From assembly GCF_020524285.1 (NCBI RefSeq), contig NZ_JAIVKX010000008.1, positions 124,001 through 188,000 of the forward strand: a DNA stretch of 64,000 nucleotides, read 5' to 3'. The notes under the pieces are model-generated. The model was not told the origin of the DNA. It did no database searches and saw nothing but the letters and a program-made list of their open reading frames with translations. Position 1 is the stretch's first letter, and every line of letters starts with the position of its first letter. The position numbers and the translations under genes were made by a program. This DNA comes from Alloyangia pacifica. GTDB lineage: Bacteria; Pseudomonadota; Alphaproteobacteria; Rhodobacterales; Rhodobacteraceae. Positions 26,401 through 34,123 of the stretch are shown one piece after another.

Positions 26401-27480
26401 ATGGATATGGGTGTCTTCATCCCGATCGCGAACAACGGGTGGCTGATCTCCGAAGGCTCGCCGCAGTACATGGCGAGCTTCGACCTCAACAAGCAGGTGG
26501 TGCAGAAGGCCGAGAGCTACGGGCTGGAATTCGCGCTCTCGATGGTCAAGTTCCGTGGCTTCGGCGGCAAGACCGAGTTCTGGGACCACGCGCTGGAAAG
26601 CTTCACCCTGATGGCCGGCCTCGCCGCCGTGACCTCGGAAATCAAGCTCTTCGCCTCGACCGCCATCCTCACCCTGCCGCCCGCCATCGTGGCGCGCATG
26701 GCCTCGACGATCAGCTCGATCGCGCCGGGCCGCTTCGGCATCAACATCGTGACCGGCTGGGCCGAGGGCGAATACAGCCAGATGGGCCTCTGGCCGGGCA
26801 ACGAGTGGTTCGGCTACCGCTACGACTACGCCACCGAATACGTGCAGGTGATGAAGGATCTTTGGGGCCAGGGCAGCTCGGACTTCAAGGGCGAGCATTT
26901 CACCATGGCCGACTGCAAGCTCTCGCCGCCGCCGCAGGGCGATGTGGAGATCGTCGCCGCCGGCATGAGCCCGCGCGGCATGAAGTTCGCGGCCGAATAC
27001 GCCGACTACAACTTCATCCTCGGCGCGGGCATCAACACGCCCACGGCCTTTGCCGACAACGCCAAGATCCTGGTTGAGGCGGGCAAGGAATCCGGCCGCG
27101 ACGTAGGGGCCTACGTGCTGTTCATGGTGATCGCCGACGAGACCGACGAGGCGGCGATGGCGAAGTGGCAGAAGTATCACGACATGGCCGACATGGGCGC
27201 GCTGAAGTGGCTCATCGACCAGTCCAACGTCGACGAGGGCCGCGACGGCACCTCGACCGCCAAGCACATGGCGGTGCCCGAGGGCGCGGTGAACTTCAAC
27301 ATGGGCACGCTGGTCGGTTCCTACGCCACGGTCGCCAAGATGCTCGACGAGGCCGCCGCGGTCGAAGGCGTGAAGGGCATCATGATGACCTTCGACGACT
27401 TCCTGCTCGGCATGGATGCCTTCGGCGAGAATATCCAGCCGCTGATGCAGTCGCGCAGCCACAAGCTCAAGGCCGCCTGA
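26401..27480 (+). CDS. rutA: Pyrimidine monooxygenase RutA
   Basis: This flavin-dependent luciferase-fold monooxygenase uses a flavin-N5-peroxide to open the uracil ring between N3 and C4, giving ureidoacrylate. The 359-residue protein matches E. coli RutA along its whole length as I remember it: [90 protein letters not shown] and [20 protein letters not shown] lies seven bases before the ATG. It is the first gene of a plus-strand operon with an amidase, rutF and an isochorismatase-fold hydrolase, and two operator copies precede it. Preference for uracil, thymine or another pyrimidine cannot be read from the sequence. Confidence 0.93.
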   Translation: MDMGVFIPIANNGWLISEGSPQYMASFDLNKQVVQKAESYGLEFALSMVKFRGFGGKTEFWDHALESFTLMAGLAAVTSEIKLFASTAILTLPPAIVARMASTISSIAPGRFGINIVTGWAEGEYSQMGLWPGNEWFGYRYDYATEYVQVMKDLWGQGSSDFKGEHFTMADCKLSPPPQGDVEIVAAGMSPRGMKFAAEYADYNFILGAGINTPTAFADNAKILVEAGKESGRDVGAYVLFMVIADETDEAAMAKWQKYHDMADMGALKWLIDQSNVDEGRDGTSTAKHMAVPEGAVNFNMGTLVGSYATVAKMLDEAAAVEGVKGIMMTFDDFLLGMDAFGENIQPLMQSRSHKLKAA

Positions 27481-27505
27481 TCAGCGCCCCATTCTGAGCT
27501 TGACC

Positions 27506-27548
27506 GGGCGCGGCGGCCCCTATGCTCCCTCCGGGGACCGCCGCGCCC
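27506..27548 (+). promoter_or_regulatory. Intercistronic hairpin between rutA and amidase 2
   Basis: GGGCGCGGCGG (27506-27516) pairs with CCGCCGCGCCC (27538-27548), extended inward by CCCC/GGGG. No T tract follows, and 40 AT-rich bases lead to the amidase start. It could stabilise the rutA transcript or attenuate the downstream genes. Confidence 0.6.
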
Positions 27549-27588
27549 ACCCCATAAAACAAACATAAAAAGCACTCCCCTCCCCGCG

Positions 27589-28875
27589 ATGACCGATCCT
27601 TGCCGGCTCGATGCCACCACCGCCCGCGCGCTGATGCGCGACGGGCGGCTCACCCCGCGCGAGCTGACCCGCGCCTGCCTCGCCCGCATCGCCGCGCGCG
27701 ACGGCGAGATCCGCGCCTGGCTGAGCCTCAACCCGCGCGCCGAGGCCGAAGCCTCGGCCATCGCCGCCTCGGATCCGCGCCCGCTGGCTGGCATCCCCGT
27801 GGGCATCAAGGACGTGATAGACACGGCGGACCTGCCGACCACCCACAACTCCCCGCTCTACAGCACCCGCCGCCCGAGCGACGATGCGCCCTGCGTCGAG
27901 ATCCTGCGCGCCGCCGGTGCGATCATCCTCGGAAAGACCGACACCACCGAGTTCGCCGCCGCCGGGCGCAACGCGATGACCGGCTGCCCCGCCGATCCGT
28001 CGCGCACCTCCGGCGGCTCCTCGGCCGGTTCTGCCGCCGCCGTGGCGGATTTCCACGTTCCGCTGGCGCTCGGCACCCAGACCGGCGGCTCGACAATCCG
28101 CCCCGCCTCCTTCTGCGGCACCCCGGCGATGAAGCCGAGCTGGGGGCTGATCTCGGCCGAGGGGGTGAAGCTCTATGCCACCAGCCTCGACACCGTGGGG
28201 CTCTATGCCCGCTCCTACGACGACCTCGCCTTGCTGGGTGATCTCTACGGCTTCCCGGAGGCTGGAATGCCCCCGGCCCGCCCGAAGCTTGCGCTGTGCC
28301 TGACACCCTATGCCGACGAGCTGGCGCCCGAGGCGCTGGACCTCATGCAGAGCCTGCCCGAACGGCTAGCCGGCGTCGCCGACACCGAGTGGCTGCAACT
28401 GCCCGCCGGGATGGGGGACCTCGACGCGCTGCACCGCTGCGTGCAGATGAGCGAGGGCGCCGCCGCGATGCGCAACCTGCGCCACCGCGGCGCGCTGGTG
28501 CACCGGGATTTCCTGAACCGGGCCAACCGCAGCGAAGGCCATACCGCCCGCCAGATGTTCGAGGCCTACGACAGGCTGGCGGACCACCGCCGCGCCTTCG
28601 AGTTCCTGGCGGCCCCCTATGACGCGGTGATCGCCCCCGCAGCGCCCGGTTTCGCGCCGCTCGGGCGCGGCGCGGGCAAGCCAAAGTTCAATGCGCTCTG
28701 GACGGCGATGCAACTGCCCTGCATTCATGTTCCAGCAGTTTCGCAACCGCTGCCGCTCGGCGTACAGCTCGTGGCGGCGCGGGCGCAGGACAGCCGGGTG
28801 ATCCGGCTTGCCGCCCAGATTGCCCCGGCGTTGGCGTCCTCCCCGCCCGCCGTGACCGAAGGAAAGGACGACTGA
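27589..28875 (+). CDS. Amidase-signature family hydrolase (amidase 2 of the rut-like locus)
   Basis: This 428-residue amidase has Lys in GIPVGIKDVIDTADLPT (near residue 74), the cis-Ser in RTSGGSSAGSAAAVAD and the nucleophile in GTQTGGSTIRPASFCGTPAMKPS. The C-terminal half is shorter and different from amidase 1, so the two are not a recent duplication. Its stop overlaps the rutF start (TGATG), showing translational coupling with the flavin reductase that feeds RutA. It probably hydrolyses the ureido or carbamoyl product of ring opening, or converts an amide pro-substrate; this is inferred from position only. Confidence 0.88.
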   Translation: MTDPCRLDATTARALMRDGRLTPRELTRACLARIAARDGEIRAWLSLNPRAEAEASAIAASDPRPLAGIPVGIKDVIDTADLPTTHNSPLYSTRRPSDDAPCVEILRAAGAIILGKTDTTEFAAAGRNAMTGCPADPSRTSGGSSAGSAAAVADFHVPLALGTQTGGSTIRPASFCGTPAMKPSWGLISAEGVKLYATSLDTVGLYARSYDDLALLGDLYGFPEAGMPPARPKLALCLTPYADELAPEALDLMQSLPERLAGVADTEWLQLPAGMGDLDALHRCVQMSEGAAAMRNLRHRGALVHRDFLNRANRSEGHTARQMFEAYDRLADHRRAFEFLAAPYDAVIAPAAPGFAPLGRGAGKPKFNALWTAMQLPCIHVPAVSQPLPLGVQLVAARAQDSRVIRLAAQIAPALASSPPAVTEGKDD

Positions 28876-29366
28876 TGGACCCCAATGATTTCAAATCCGG
28901 CATGCGCCGCCTTGCCGCTGGCGTCTCGCTGATCACCTGCGAGTGCAACGGCGTGCGGCACGGGCTGATCGCGACCGCCGTGACCTCGCTCAGCGCCGAG
29001 CCGCCGAGCCTGCTGATCTGCGTCAACGCCTCGGCCTCGATCCACGAGCACCTGAGCGAGGCCGAGTCCTTCTGCGTCAACGTGCTCTCGCGCGAGCAGC
29101 AGGACGTGGCGACCCGCTTTGCCACCCCCAAGGATCGCGAGACCCGTTTCGAGATCGGCGACTGGTCCGAGCTGGAAACCGGCGCCCCCGCCCTGCGCGG
29201 CGCGCAGGTGAGCTTCGACTGCCGCCCGGCGCAGAAGAGCGTGTTCGGCACGCACACGATCTTCATCGGCGAGGTGGTCGCGGTGACCGACTGGGGCAGC
29301 GCCTCGGACCCGCTGCTCTACCATGACGGCCGGTTCGAGAGCCTCACCAAGACCGAAAGCGTCTGA
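28875..29366 (+). CDS. rutF: NADH:flavin reductase RutF
   Basis: This 163-residue short-chain flavin reductase supplies reduced FMN to RutA. It shows the family pattern FKSGMRRLAAGVSLITCECNG, the flavin-binding ATAVTSLSAEPPSLLICVNASASIHEHL and the C-terminal GEVVAVTDWGSASDPLLYHDGRF. Length equals that of E. coli RutF within a residue or two. It overlaps the amidase 2 stop codon and is followed within one base by the hydrolase gene. Confidence 0.92.
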   Translation: MDPNDFKSGMRRLAAGVSLITCECNGVRHGLIATAVTSLSAEPPSLLICVNASASIHEHLSEAESFCVNVLSREQQDVATRFATPKDRETRFEIGDWSELETGAPALRGAQVSFDCRPAQKSVFGTHTIFIGEVVAVTDWGSASDPLLYHDGRFESLTKTESV

Positions 29367-29367
29367 G

Positions 29368-30018
29368 GTGAGCGGCGCGGCGGAGAATTACGCGGGGGTC
29401 TATGACCGGTCGGTGGGCTTCGGCGCGCGACCGGCGCTGCTGCTGATCGACTTTGCCCAGGCCTATTACGACAAGACCTGCCCGCTCTTTGCCGGCGCCG
29501 GCGCCGTCTCCGCGCTGGCCGCTGCGCTCGAGCTGCGCGCGGCCGCCCGGGCGGCGGGCGTGCCGGTCATTCACACCCGCATTGCGCTGCACCCGAGCGG
29601 CATCGACGGCGGGCGCTTCTTCGAGAAGGCGGCGCCGCTCGAGGCCTTCCTGCCCGGCCGCGCCACCGCCGAATTCGCCGAAGGGCTGGTGCCCGAGGAC
29701 GACGAGCTGGTGGTGTCCAAGCAATACCCTTCGGCCTTCTTCGGCACCTCGCTGGCCTCGACCCTCACGGCGATGGGCTGCGACAGCGTGATCCTGACCG
29801 GGCTGACCACCTCGGGCTGCGTGCGCGCCTCCTGCGTCGACGCCATGAGCCACGGGTTCCGGACGCTGGTCGTGCGCGAGGCCTGCGGCGACCGCCACGA
29901 GGGGCCGCACGCGGCCAATCTCTTCGACATGAACGCGAAATATGCCGACGTGATCGGCATGGATGCCTGCCTTGCGGAGTTCGCGAAGTTAGGCGGCACC
30001 CTATCCGTCAGAGCCTGA
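29368..30018 (+). CDS. Isochorismatase-fold cysteine hydrolase, N-carbamoylsarcosine amidase/maleamate amidohydrolase-like
   Basis: This 216-residue cysteine hydrolase has the triad Asp in PALLLIDFAQAYYD, Lys in VVSKQYPSAFFGTSL and Cys in LTGLTTSGCVRASC. The order Y-x-D-x-x-C-P-L and S-A-F-F-G-T-S-L is that of N-carbamoylsarcosine amidase and maleamate amidohydrolase (NicF), not of RutB, although both share the fold. It is therefore a plausible stand-in for RutB, cleaving a carbamoyl or amide intermediate. The start is taken as GTG 29368, one base after the rutF stop; the frame is open upstream inside rutF. It ends at a strong terminator. Confidence 0.85.
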   Translation: MSGAAENYAGVYDRSVGFGARPALLLIDFAQAYYDKTCPLFAGAGAVSALAAALELRAAARAAGVPVIHTRIALHPSGIDGGRFFEKAAPLEAFLPGRATAEFAEGLVPEDDELVVSKQYPSAFFGTSLASTLTAMGCDSVILTGLTTSGCVRASCVDAMSHGFRTLVVREACGDRHEGPHAANLFDMNAKYADVIGMDACLAEFAKLGGTLSVRA

Positions 30019-30043
30019 CGTCCCTAGCAGGCCATGACGTTTC

Positions 30044-30079
30044 GGGGGCCGGGTTTTGTGCCCCGGCGCCCCTTTTTTT
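30044..30079 (+). terminator. Rho-independent terminator of the rutA operon
   Basis: GGGGCCGGG and CCCGGCGCCCC form a stem with one or two unpaired bases around a TTTTGTG-containing loop, followed by seven T residues. It lies 25 bases after the operon's last stop and just before the convergent stop at 30083. Confidence 0.75.
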
Positions 30080-30082
30080 CAC

Positions 30083-30955
30083 TTACCGCGGCTCGAAGTA
30101 GTTCAGCGGGATCTTCAGGTAGCTGCGGCCGTTCGCTTCCGCCTCGGGCAGGCGCCCGCCGCGGATGTTCACCTGCAGCGCCGCCAGCATCAGCTTCGGC
30201 AGGGGCAGCGTGCCGTCCCGCTTGTCGCGCACCGCGCGGTACTCGGCCTCGGACGGGCTTTCCTTGAGGTGGATGTTGCGCGCCTTGTGCTCGGCCACGG
30301 TGGCGCAGCACTGCGCCTCGCGGCCCTCGGGGGCGTAGTCGTGGCCGACGTAGAGCCGCGTCTCGTCCGGCAGCGCGAGGATCTTCATCAGGCTATCATA
30401 AAGGTCCGCCGAACTTCCGCCCGGGAAGTCCGCCCGAGAGGTCCCGCTGTCGGGCATCATGAAGGTGTCATGCACGAAGGCCGCGTCGTCAGCGACATAG
30501 GTGATCGAGGCCAGCGTGTGCCCGGGACTGAAGATCACCTTCACCGGGATTCCGCCGACCATGAACGTGTCGCCGTCGGCAAAGAGCACGTCCCATTGCG
30601 CCCCGTCGGTCGGCAGGTCGGGCAGGTTGTAGATCTCCTGCCAAAGCTTCTGCACCTTCTTCACATGCTCGCCGATGGCGGTGGTGCCGCCGATCTTCGA
30701 CTTGATGTAGGGTGCCGCCGAGAAGTGGTCGGCATGCGGATGGGTGTCGAGGATATGGGTGATCTCGATCCCGGCCTCCTGCACGTAGGCGATGATCGCA
30801 TCGGCGTTCTTCGTACCCGTGGCGCCGGCCAGCGGGTCGAAATCCAGCACCGGGTCGACGATGGCGCCCTGCATGGTCTGCGGATCGTGGAACACGTATT
30901 GCCAGCTTCCGGTGGGTTCATCCCAGAACGTATTCACGGCGGGGCTCGGGGTCAT
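30083..30955 (-). CDS. Metallo-beta-lactamase-fold persulfide dioxygenase (Blh/ETHE1-like)
   Basis: It probably oxidises glutathione persulfide to sulfite with an iron centre. The 290-residue protein has the T-H-P-H-A-D-H-F metal motif (near residues 70-77), FSPGHTLASITYV and VHDTFMMPDSGTSRADFPGGSSADLYDSL, which is characteristic of the ETHE1/Blh group, plus YVGHDYAPEGRE as the last metal ligand region. The promoter contains ATTC-N8-GAAT, the operator type of the persulfide-responsive repressors BigR and SqrR, which control this gene family elsewhere. No rhodanese fusion is present. It is downstream of, and in the same orientation as, the MarR gene but separated by 120 bp with its own promoter. 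Confidence 0.88.
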   Translation of the reverse strand: MTPSPAVNTFWDEPTGSWQYVFHDPQTMQGAIVDPVLDFDPLAGATGTKNADAIIAYVQEAGIEITHILDTHPHADHFSAAPYIKSKIGGTTAIGEHVKKVQKLWQEIYNLPDLPTDGAQWDVLFADGDTFMVGGIPVKVIFSPGHTLASITYVADDAAFVHDTFMMPDSGTSRADFPGGSSADLYDSLMKILALPDETRLYVGHDYAPEGREAQCCATVAEHKARNIHLKESPSEAEYRAVRDKRDGTLPLPKLMLAALQVNIRGGRLPEAEANGRSYLKIPLNYFEPR

Positions 30956-31002
30956 CTCTGTCTCCTTGCTCTCAAGTGGACCCGGCCGCGAGGCCCAGTC
31001 AC

Positions 31003-31018
31003 ATTCATCATGCCGAAT
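31003..31018 (-). promoter_or_regulatory. SqrR/BigR-type operator (ATTC-N8-GAAT) of the persulfide dioxygenase gene
   Basis: ATTC and GAAT are spaced by eight bases within the longer inverted repeat ACATTC/GAATGT (31001-31020), 48 bp upstream of the start codon. An additional ATTC at 31023-31026 gives a nested GAAT-N4-ATTC. Compare the matching element at 8223. Confidence 0.7.
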
Positions 31019-31075
31019 GTATATTCCCGAGGCGTGAAGTCACCCCCCAGGCGAGAAATTTTCGCGCCACAGCGT

Positions 31076-31507
31076 TCAGGGCTCCACCGCCTTGCGCGCC
31101 AGCTCCAGGAACTGCGCCTGTTCCGCCTCGGTCAGCTTACCGAGGATCTCCGCCTGCAGCGCTGCGACCAGGGGAGCGACCTGCGCCAGGGCGGTCTCGC
31201 CGTCCGCGGTCAGGCGCAGGGTACGGGCGCGCCGGTCCTCCTCGTTCACCTGCCGCGCCACCAGCCCCTTCTTCTCGAGCCGCTTCACCACCTCGCCGAT
31301 CGTCGCCCGGTCATAGGCGATGAGCGAGGCAAGCCGGGCCTGGTCGATCCCCGGCTCGCGCGCCAGCACGTCGAGCGCGGCGTATTGCACCGAGGTCAGC
31401 TCCACCGGCGCCGATTTCATCCGCTCCGAGAAGACCGCGGTCGAGCGCTGGTTCAGCCTTCGGATCAGGTGGCCGGGCATCTGGCCCAGATCGTCGCGTG
31501 ACGTCAT
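31076..31507 (-). CDS. mobR: MarR-family regulator, likely MobR-type repressor
   Basis: This 143-residue winged-helix regulator has the recognition region LTSVQYAALDVLAREPGIDQARLASLIAYDRATIGEVVKRLEKKGLV and the wing NEEDRRARTLRLTADGE. It is divergent from the 3-hydroxybenzoate 4-monooxygenase gene. In Comamonas testosteroni a MarR protein, MobR, divergent from mobA represses it and responds to 3-hydroxybenzoate, so the same role is inferred. The ATG at 31507 is preferred; the frame runs upstream through the operator repeats without a ribosome site. Confidence 0.85.
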   Translation of the reverse strand: MTSRDDLGQMPGHLIRRLNQRSTAVFSERMKSAPVELTSVQYAALDVLAREPGIDQARLASLIAYDRATIGEVVKRLEKKGLVARQVNEEDRRARTLRLTADGETALAQVAPLVAALQAEILGKLTEAEQAQFLELARKAVEP

Positions 31508-31525
31508 GGGGTTAGGCTCCAAAAT

Positions 31526-31588
31526 ATGATACGTACACTTACCATATTGACTCCGCACCACACCAGAGAAATATAATACGTACACTTA
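31526..31588. promoter_or_regulatory. Divergent mobR-mobA promoter with repeated operator
   Basis: The 13-mer ATACGTACACTTA occurs at 31529-31541 and at 31576-31588, 47 bp apart. The second copy overlaps a perfect -10 TATAAT (31572-31577), which has TTGACT at 31547-31552 as a -35 for mobA (19-base spacer). The first copy overlaps TATCAT (31531-31526 on the minus strand), a likely -10 for mobR. Each divergent promoter thus carries one operator copy. Confidence 0.7.
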
Positions 31589-31609
31589 TTACCTTGGGAG
31601 GACCAGGCC

Positions 31610-33469
31610 ATGCAGTTTCACCTGAACGGATTTCGCAGCGGAGACCCCGCCATTTCCGCCGCCCTGCCCGGGGCGGATCAGAAGGCGCAGGAGATCGATG
31701 TGCTGATCGTCGGCTGCGGCCCGGCGGGCCTGACACTGGCCGCCCAGCTCTCGGCCTTCCCCGAGATCTCGGTACGCATCACCGAGCGCAAGCCCGGCCC
31801 GCTGGAGGTGGGACAGGCCGATGGCATCGCCTGCCGCTCGGTAGAGATGTTCGAAGCCTTCGGCTTTGCCGAAAGGGTCACGAAAGAGGGCTACTGGGTC
31901 AACGAGGTCGCCTTCTGGCGCCCCGGCAACGACGGCGCCCTGCACCGCGCCGACCGCATACAGGACGTCGAGCACGACCTGTCCGAGATGCCCCACGTGA
32001 TCCTCAACCAGGCGCGGGTGCATGACTTCTACCTCGAGATCATGCGCAATTCGCCGCGTCGCCTGACCCCGGATTACAGCCGCGAGTTGGTGGAGCTGAC
32101 CGAGAGCGGCGATGCCGATTACCCGATGCGGGCAACGTTCAACTGCCTCGACGGGACGGGCACCGAGTCCATCCGCGCCCGCTATGTCGTTGGCTGCGAC
32201 GGCGCGCGCAGCACGGTGCGCGCCTCCATGGGCCACGCGCTGAAGGGCGAGTCGGCGCGGCAACTCTGGGGCGTGATGGACGTGCTGCCGGTCACCGATT
32301 TCCCCGACATCCGCCTCAAGGCGGCGATCCAGTCCGCCGATCAGGGCAGCGTGCTGATCATCCCGCGCGAGGGCGGCTACATGGTCCGCATGTACATCGA
32401 GCTGGACGAGTTGCACGGCGACGAGCGCGCCGCCGACCGCGATGTCAGCGCCGAGATGCTGATCGCCAAGGCGCAGGCGATCCTCGCGCCTTATGCACTC
32501 GAGGTGAAGGAGGTCGCCTGGTGGTCCGCCTACGAGATCGGCCAGCGGGTCTGCGACGCCTTCGACGACGTGCCCGAAGACGAGCGCGGCAGCCGCAGCC
32601 CGCACGTCTTCATCGCCGGCGATGCCTGCCACACCCACAGCCCCAAGGCCGGTCAGGGCATGAACGTCAGCATGGCCGACACCTTCAACCTCGGCTGGAA
32701 ACTCGCCGCCGTGCTGCGCGGGCGCGCCGCCCCTGCCCTGCTCGACACCTATTCCGAGGAGCGCCGGGCCAAGGCCAAGGAGCTGATCGACTTCGACCGC
32801 GACATGGCGCGGCTGTTCAGCGCCAAGCCGAAGGACGCTGCCGAAGCCGCGCAGTTCCAGCGCTACTTCAAGCAGCACGGGCGCTACACCGCCGGGGTCG
32901 AGACCCGCTACGATGCTTCGCTGATCACCGGCGGCACCGAGCATCAGGCACTGGCGGCGGGACAGCTTGTCGGCAAGCGCTTCCACTCGGCGCCGGTGGT
33001 GCGGCTCGCGGACGCCAAGCCGATGCAGCTCGGCCATGCCTTCAAGGCGGACGGCCGCTGGCGGGTGCTGGCCTTCGCCCCCGAGGGTGACAGCGGGCAG
33101 CCCGGCGGCGCCATCGCGCAGCTCTGCGACGCGCTGGCCCCGGTGATCGCGGGTTTCACGCCGAAAGGCGCGGATCCGGACAGCCTCATCGACCTGCGCG
33201 CGGTCTTCCAGACGCTGCACCGCGAGGTGCGACTCGAGGCACTGCCCGCCGCGCTGCTGCCGAAGAAGGGCAAGCACGGGCTGACCGACTACGAAAAGGT
33301 CTTCTGCCCGGCGCCGAACGGGCCCGATATTTTCGACCTGCGGGGCATCGACAGGGCCCGCGGCGCATTGCTGGTTCTGCGCCCCGACCAGTATGTCGCG
33401 CAGGTTCTTCCGCTCGATGCGGTGAACGAAATTTCCAAATTCCTCAACGGCTTCCTGCTCCCTGCGTAA
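31610..33469 (+). CDS. mobA: 3-hydroxybenzoate 4-monooxygenase (FAD-dependent, MobA type)
   Basis: This 619-residue aromatic hydroxylase of the phenol-2-monooxygenase family is predicted to convert 3-hydroxybenzoate to protocatechuate with NADPH and O2. It opens MQFHLNGFRSGDP, as MobA enzymes do. It has the FAD dinucleotide motif VLIVGCGPAGLTLAAQL (residues about 32-48), GQADGIACRSVEMFEAFGFA, the FAD/NADPH motif YVVGCDGARSTVR, FIAGDACHTHSPKAGQGMNVSMADTFNLGWKLA and a C-terminal thioredoxin-like domain ending with ALLVLRPDQYVA. The divergent MarR gene matches the known mobR-mobA arrangement. Phenol is an alternative substrate but less likely. A hairpin follows the stop. Confidence 0.87.
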   Translation: MQFHLNGFRSGDPAISAALPGADQKAQEIDVLIVGCGPAGLTLAAQLSAFPEISVRITERKPGPLEVGQADGIACRSVEMFEAFGFAERVTKEGYWVNEVAFWRPGNDGALHRADRIQDVEHDLSEMPHVILNQARVHDFYLEIMRNSPRRLTPDYSRELVELTESGDADYPMRATFNCLDGTGTESIRARYVVGCDGARSTVRASMGHALKGESARQLWGVMDVLPVTDFPDIRLKAAIQSADQGSVLIIPREGGYMVRMYIELDELHGDERAADRDVSAEMLIAKAQAILAPYALEVKEVAWWSAYEIGQRVCDAFDDVPEDERGSRSPHVFIAGDACHTHSPKAGQGMNVSMADTFNLGWKLAAVLRGRAAPALLDTYSEERRAKAKELIDFDRDMARLFSAKPKDAAEAAQFQRYFKQHGRYTAGVETRYDASLITGGTEHQALAAGQLVGKRFHSAPVVRLADAKPMQLGHAFKADGRWRVLAFAPEGDSGQPGGAIAQLCDALAPVIAGFTPKGADPDSLIDLRAVFQTLHREVRLEALPAALLPKKGKHGLTDYEKVFCPAPNGPDIFDLRGIDRARGALLVLRPDQYVAQVLPLDAVNEISKFLNGFLLPA

Positions 33470-33485
33470 CCCCATGGAAGCCCTC

Positions 33486-33509
33486 GGGCCGCCGTCCTTG
33501 CGGCGGCCC
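33486..33509 (+). terminator. Hairpin after mobA
   Basis: A perfect 9-bp stem, GGGCCGCCG / CGGCGGCCC, has a 6-base loop 17 bases after the stop. There is no T tract, so it is a possible Rho-dependent or weak terminator. Confidence 0.5.
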
Positions 33510-33534
33510 GTAAAGCCCCAGGCCGCGGACCAAA

Positions 33535-33561
33535 ATAATAGTTATTGACTATAACTATTAT
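33535..33561 (+). promoter_or_regulatory. MarR operator: 11-bp perfect inverted repeat before the hydroxycinnamate operon
   Basis: Arms ATAATAGTTAT (33535-33545) and ATAACTATTAT (33551-33561) are separated by TGACT. The site begins 58 bases before the MarR start codon and lies in the only AT-rich stretch between mobA and this gene, so it most likely overlaps the operon promoter. No second copy was found inside the operon. Confidence 0.8.
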
Positions 33562-33592
33562 CCTCCATACCGTTCTGGTCAGGAGGAACCCC

Positions 33593-34066
33593 ATGCCGCA
33601 GACTGACGACCTTTCCGAGGACCGTGGCAGGCCGACTGTGGAGGACACGGTGCTTGGCGAGCTGATCGGATACCGGCTGAAACGCGCCTACATGCAGATC
33701 CAGCCCGAGGCGCAGCGCGTGCTGGCCGAGGACGACCTGCGGGTGGTCAGCTTTTCGTGCCTGTCGATCATCGCCGACAATGCCGGGATCGTGCAGTCGG
33801 AACTTGCCGACGCCCTGCAGATGGAACGCTCGAACCTCGTCGTGATCATCGACGAGCTGGAACAGCGCGGCCTCGTGACCCGCAAGAAGGTTCCGACCGA
33901 CCGCCGGCGCTACGCGCTGACGGCCACGCTGCGCGGACGTCGCCTGCGCGACCGTGCCGCAGACAAGGTGAGAACGGCCGAGGACCAGATCATCGGCCGG
34001 CTCGACGACAAGGACCGCGCGCATCTCATGGCCGTTCTGGAACGGCTCGAGGCGAAGACGCGCTGA
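33593..34066 (+). CDS. MarR-family regulator of the hydroxycinnamate operon (HcaR/CouR/FerR-like)
   Basis: This 157-residue winged-helix protein has the MarR pattern VVSFSCLSIIADNAGIVQSELADALQMERSNLVVIIDELEQRGLV and the wing PTDRRRYALTATLRGR. Regulators of this type in hydroxycinnamate clusters bind the CoA thioester and release DNA. The start at 33593 follows CAGGAGGAA; the open frame extends back through the operator. It is the first gene of a tandem operon that continues into the TRAP transporter 57 bases later. The perfect inverted repeat upstream suggests autorepression. Confidence 0.85.
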   Translation: MPQTDDLSEDRGRPTVEDTVLGELIGYRLKRAYMQIQPEAQRVLAEDDLRVVSFSCLSIIADNAGIVQSELADALQMERSNLVVIIDELEQRGLVTRKKVPTDRRRYALTATLRGRRLRDRAADKVRTAEDQIIGRLDDKDRAHLMAVLERLEAKTR

Positions 34067-34123
34067 GCGAATGCCGCGGGCGGCAGAGGAGGCCGGCCGC
34101 AGACTTTCACAGGGAGGAAAACC

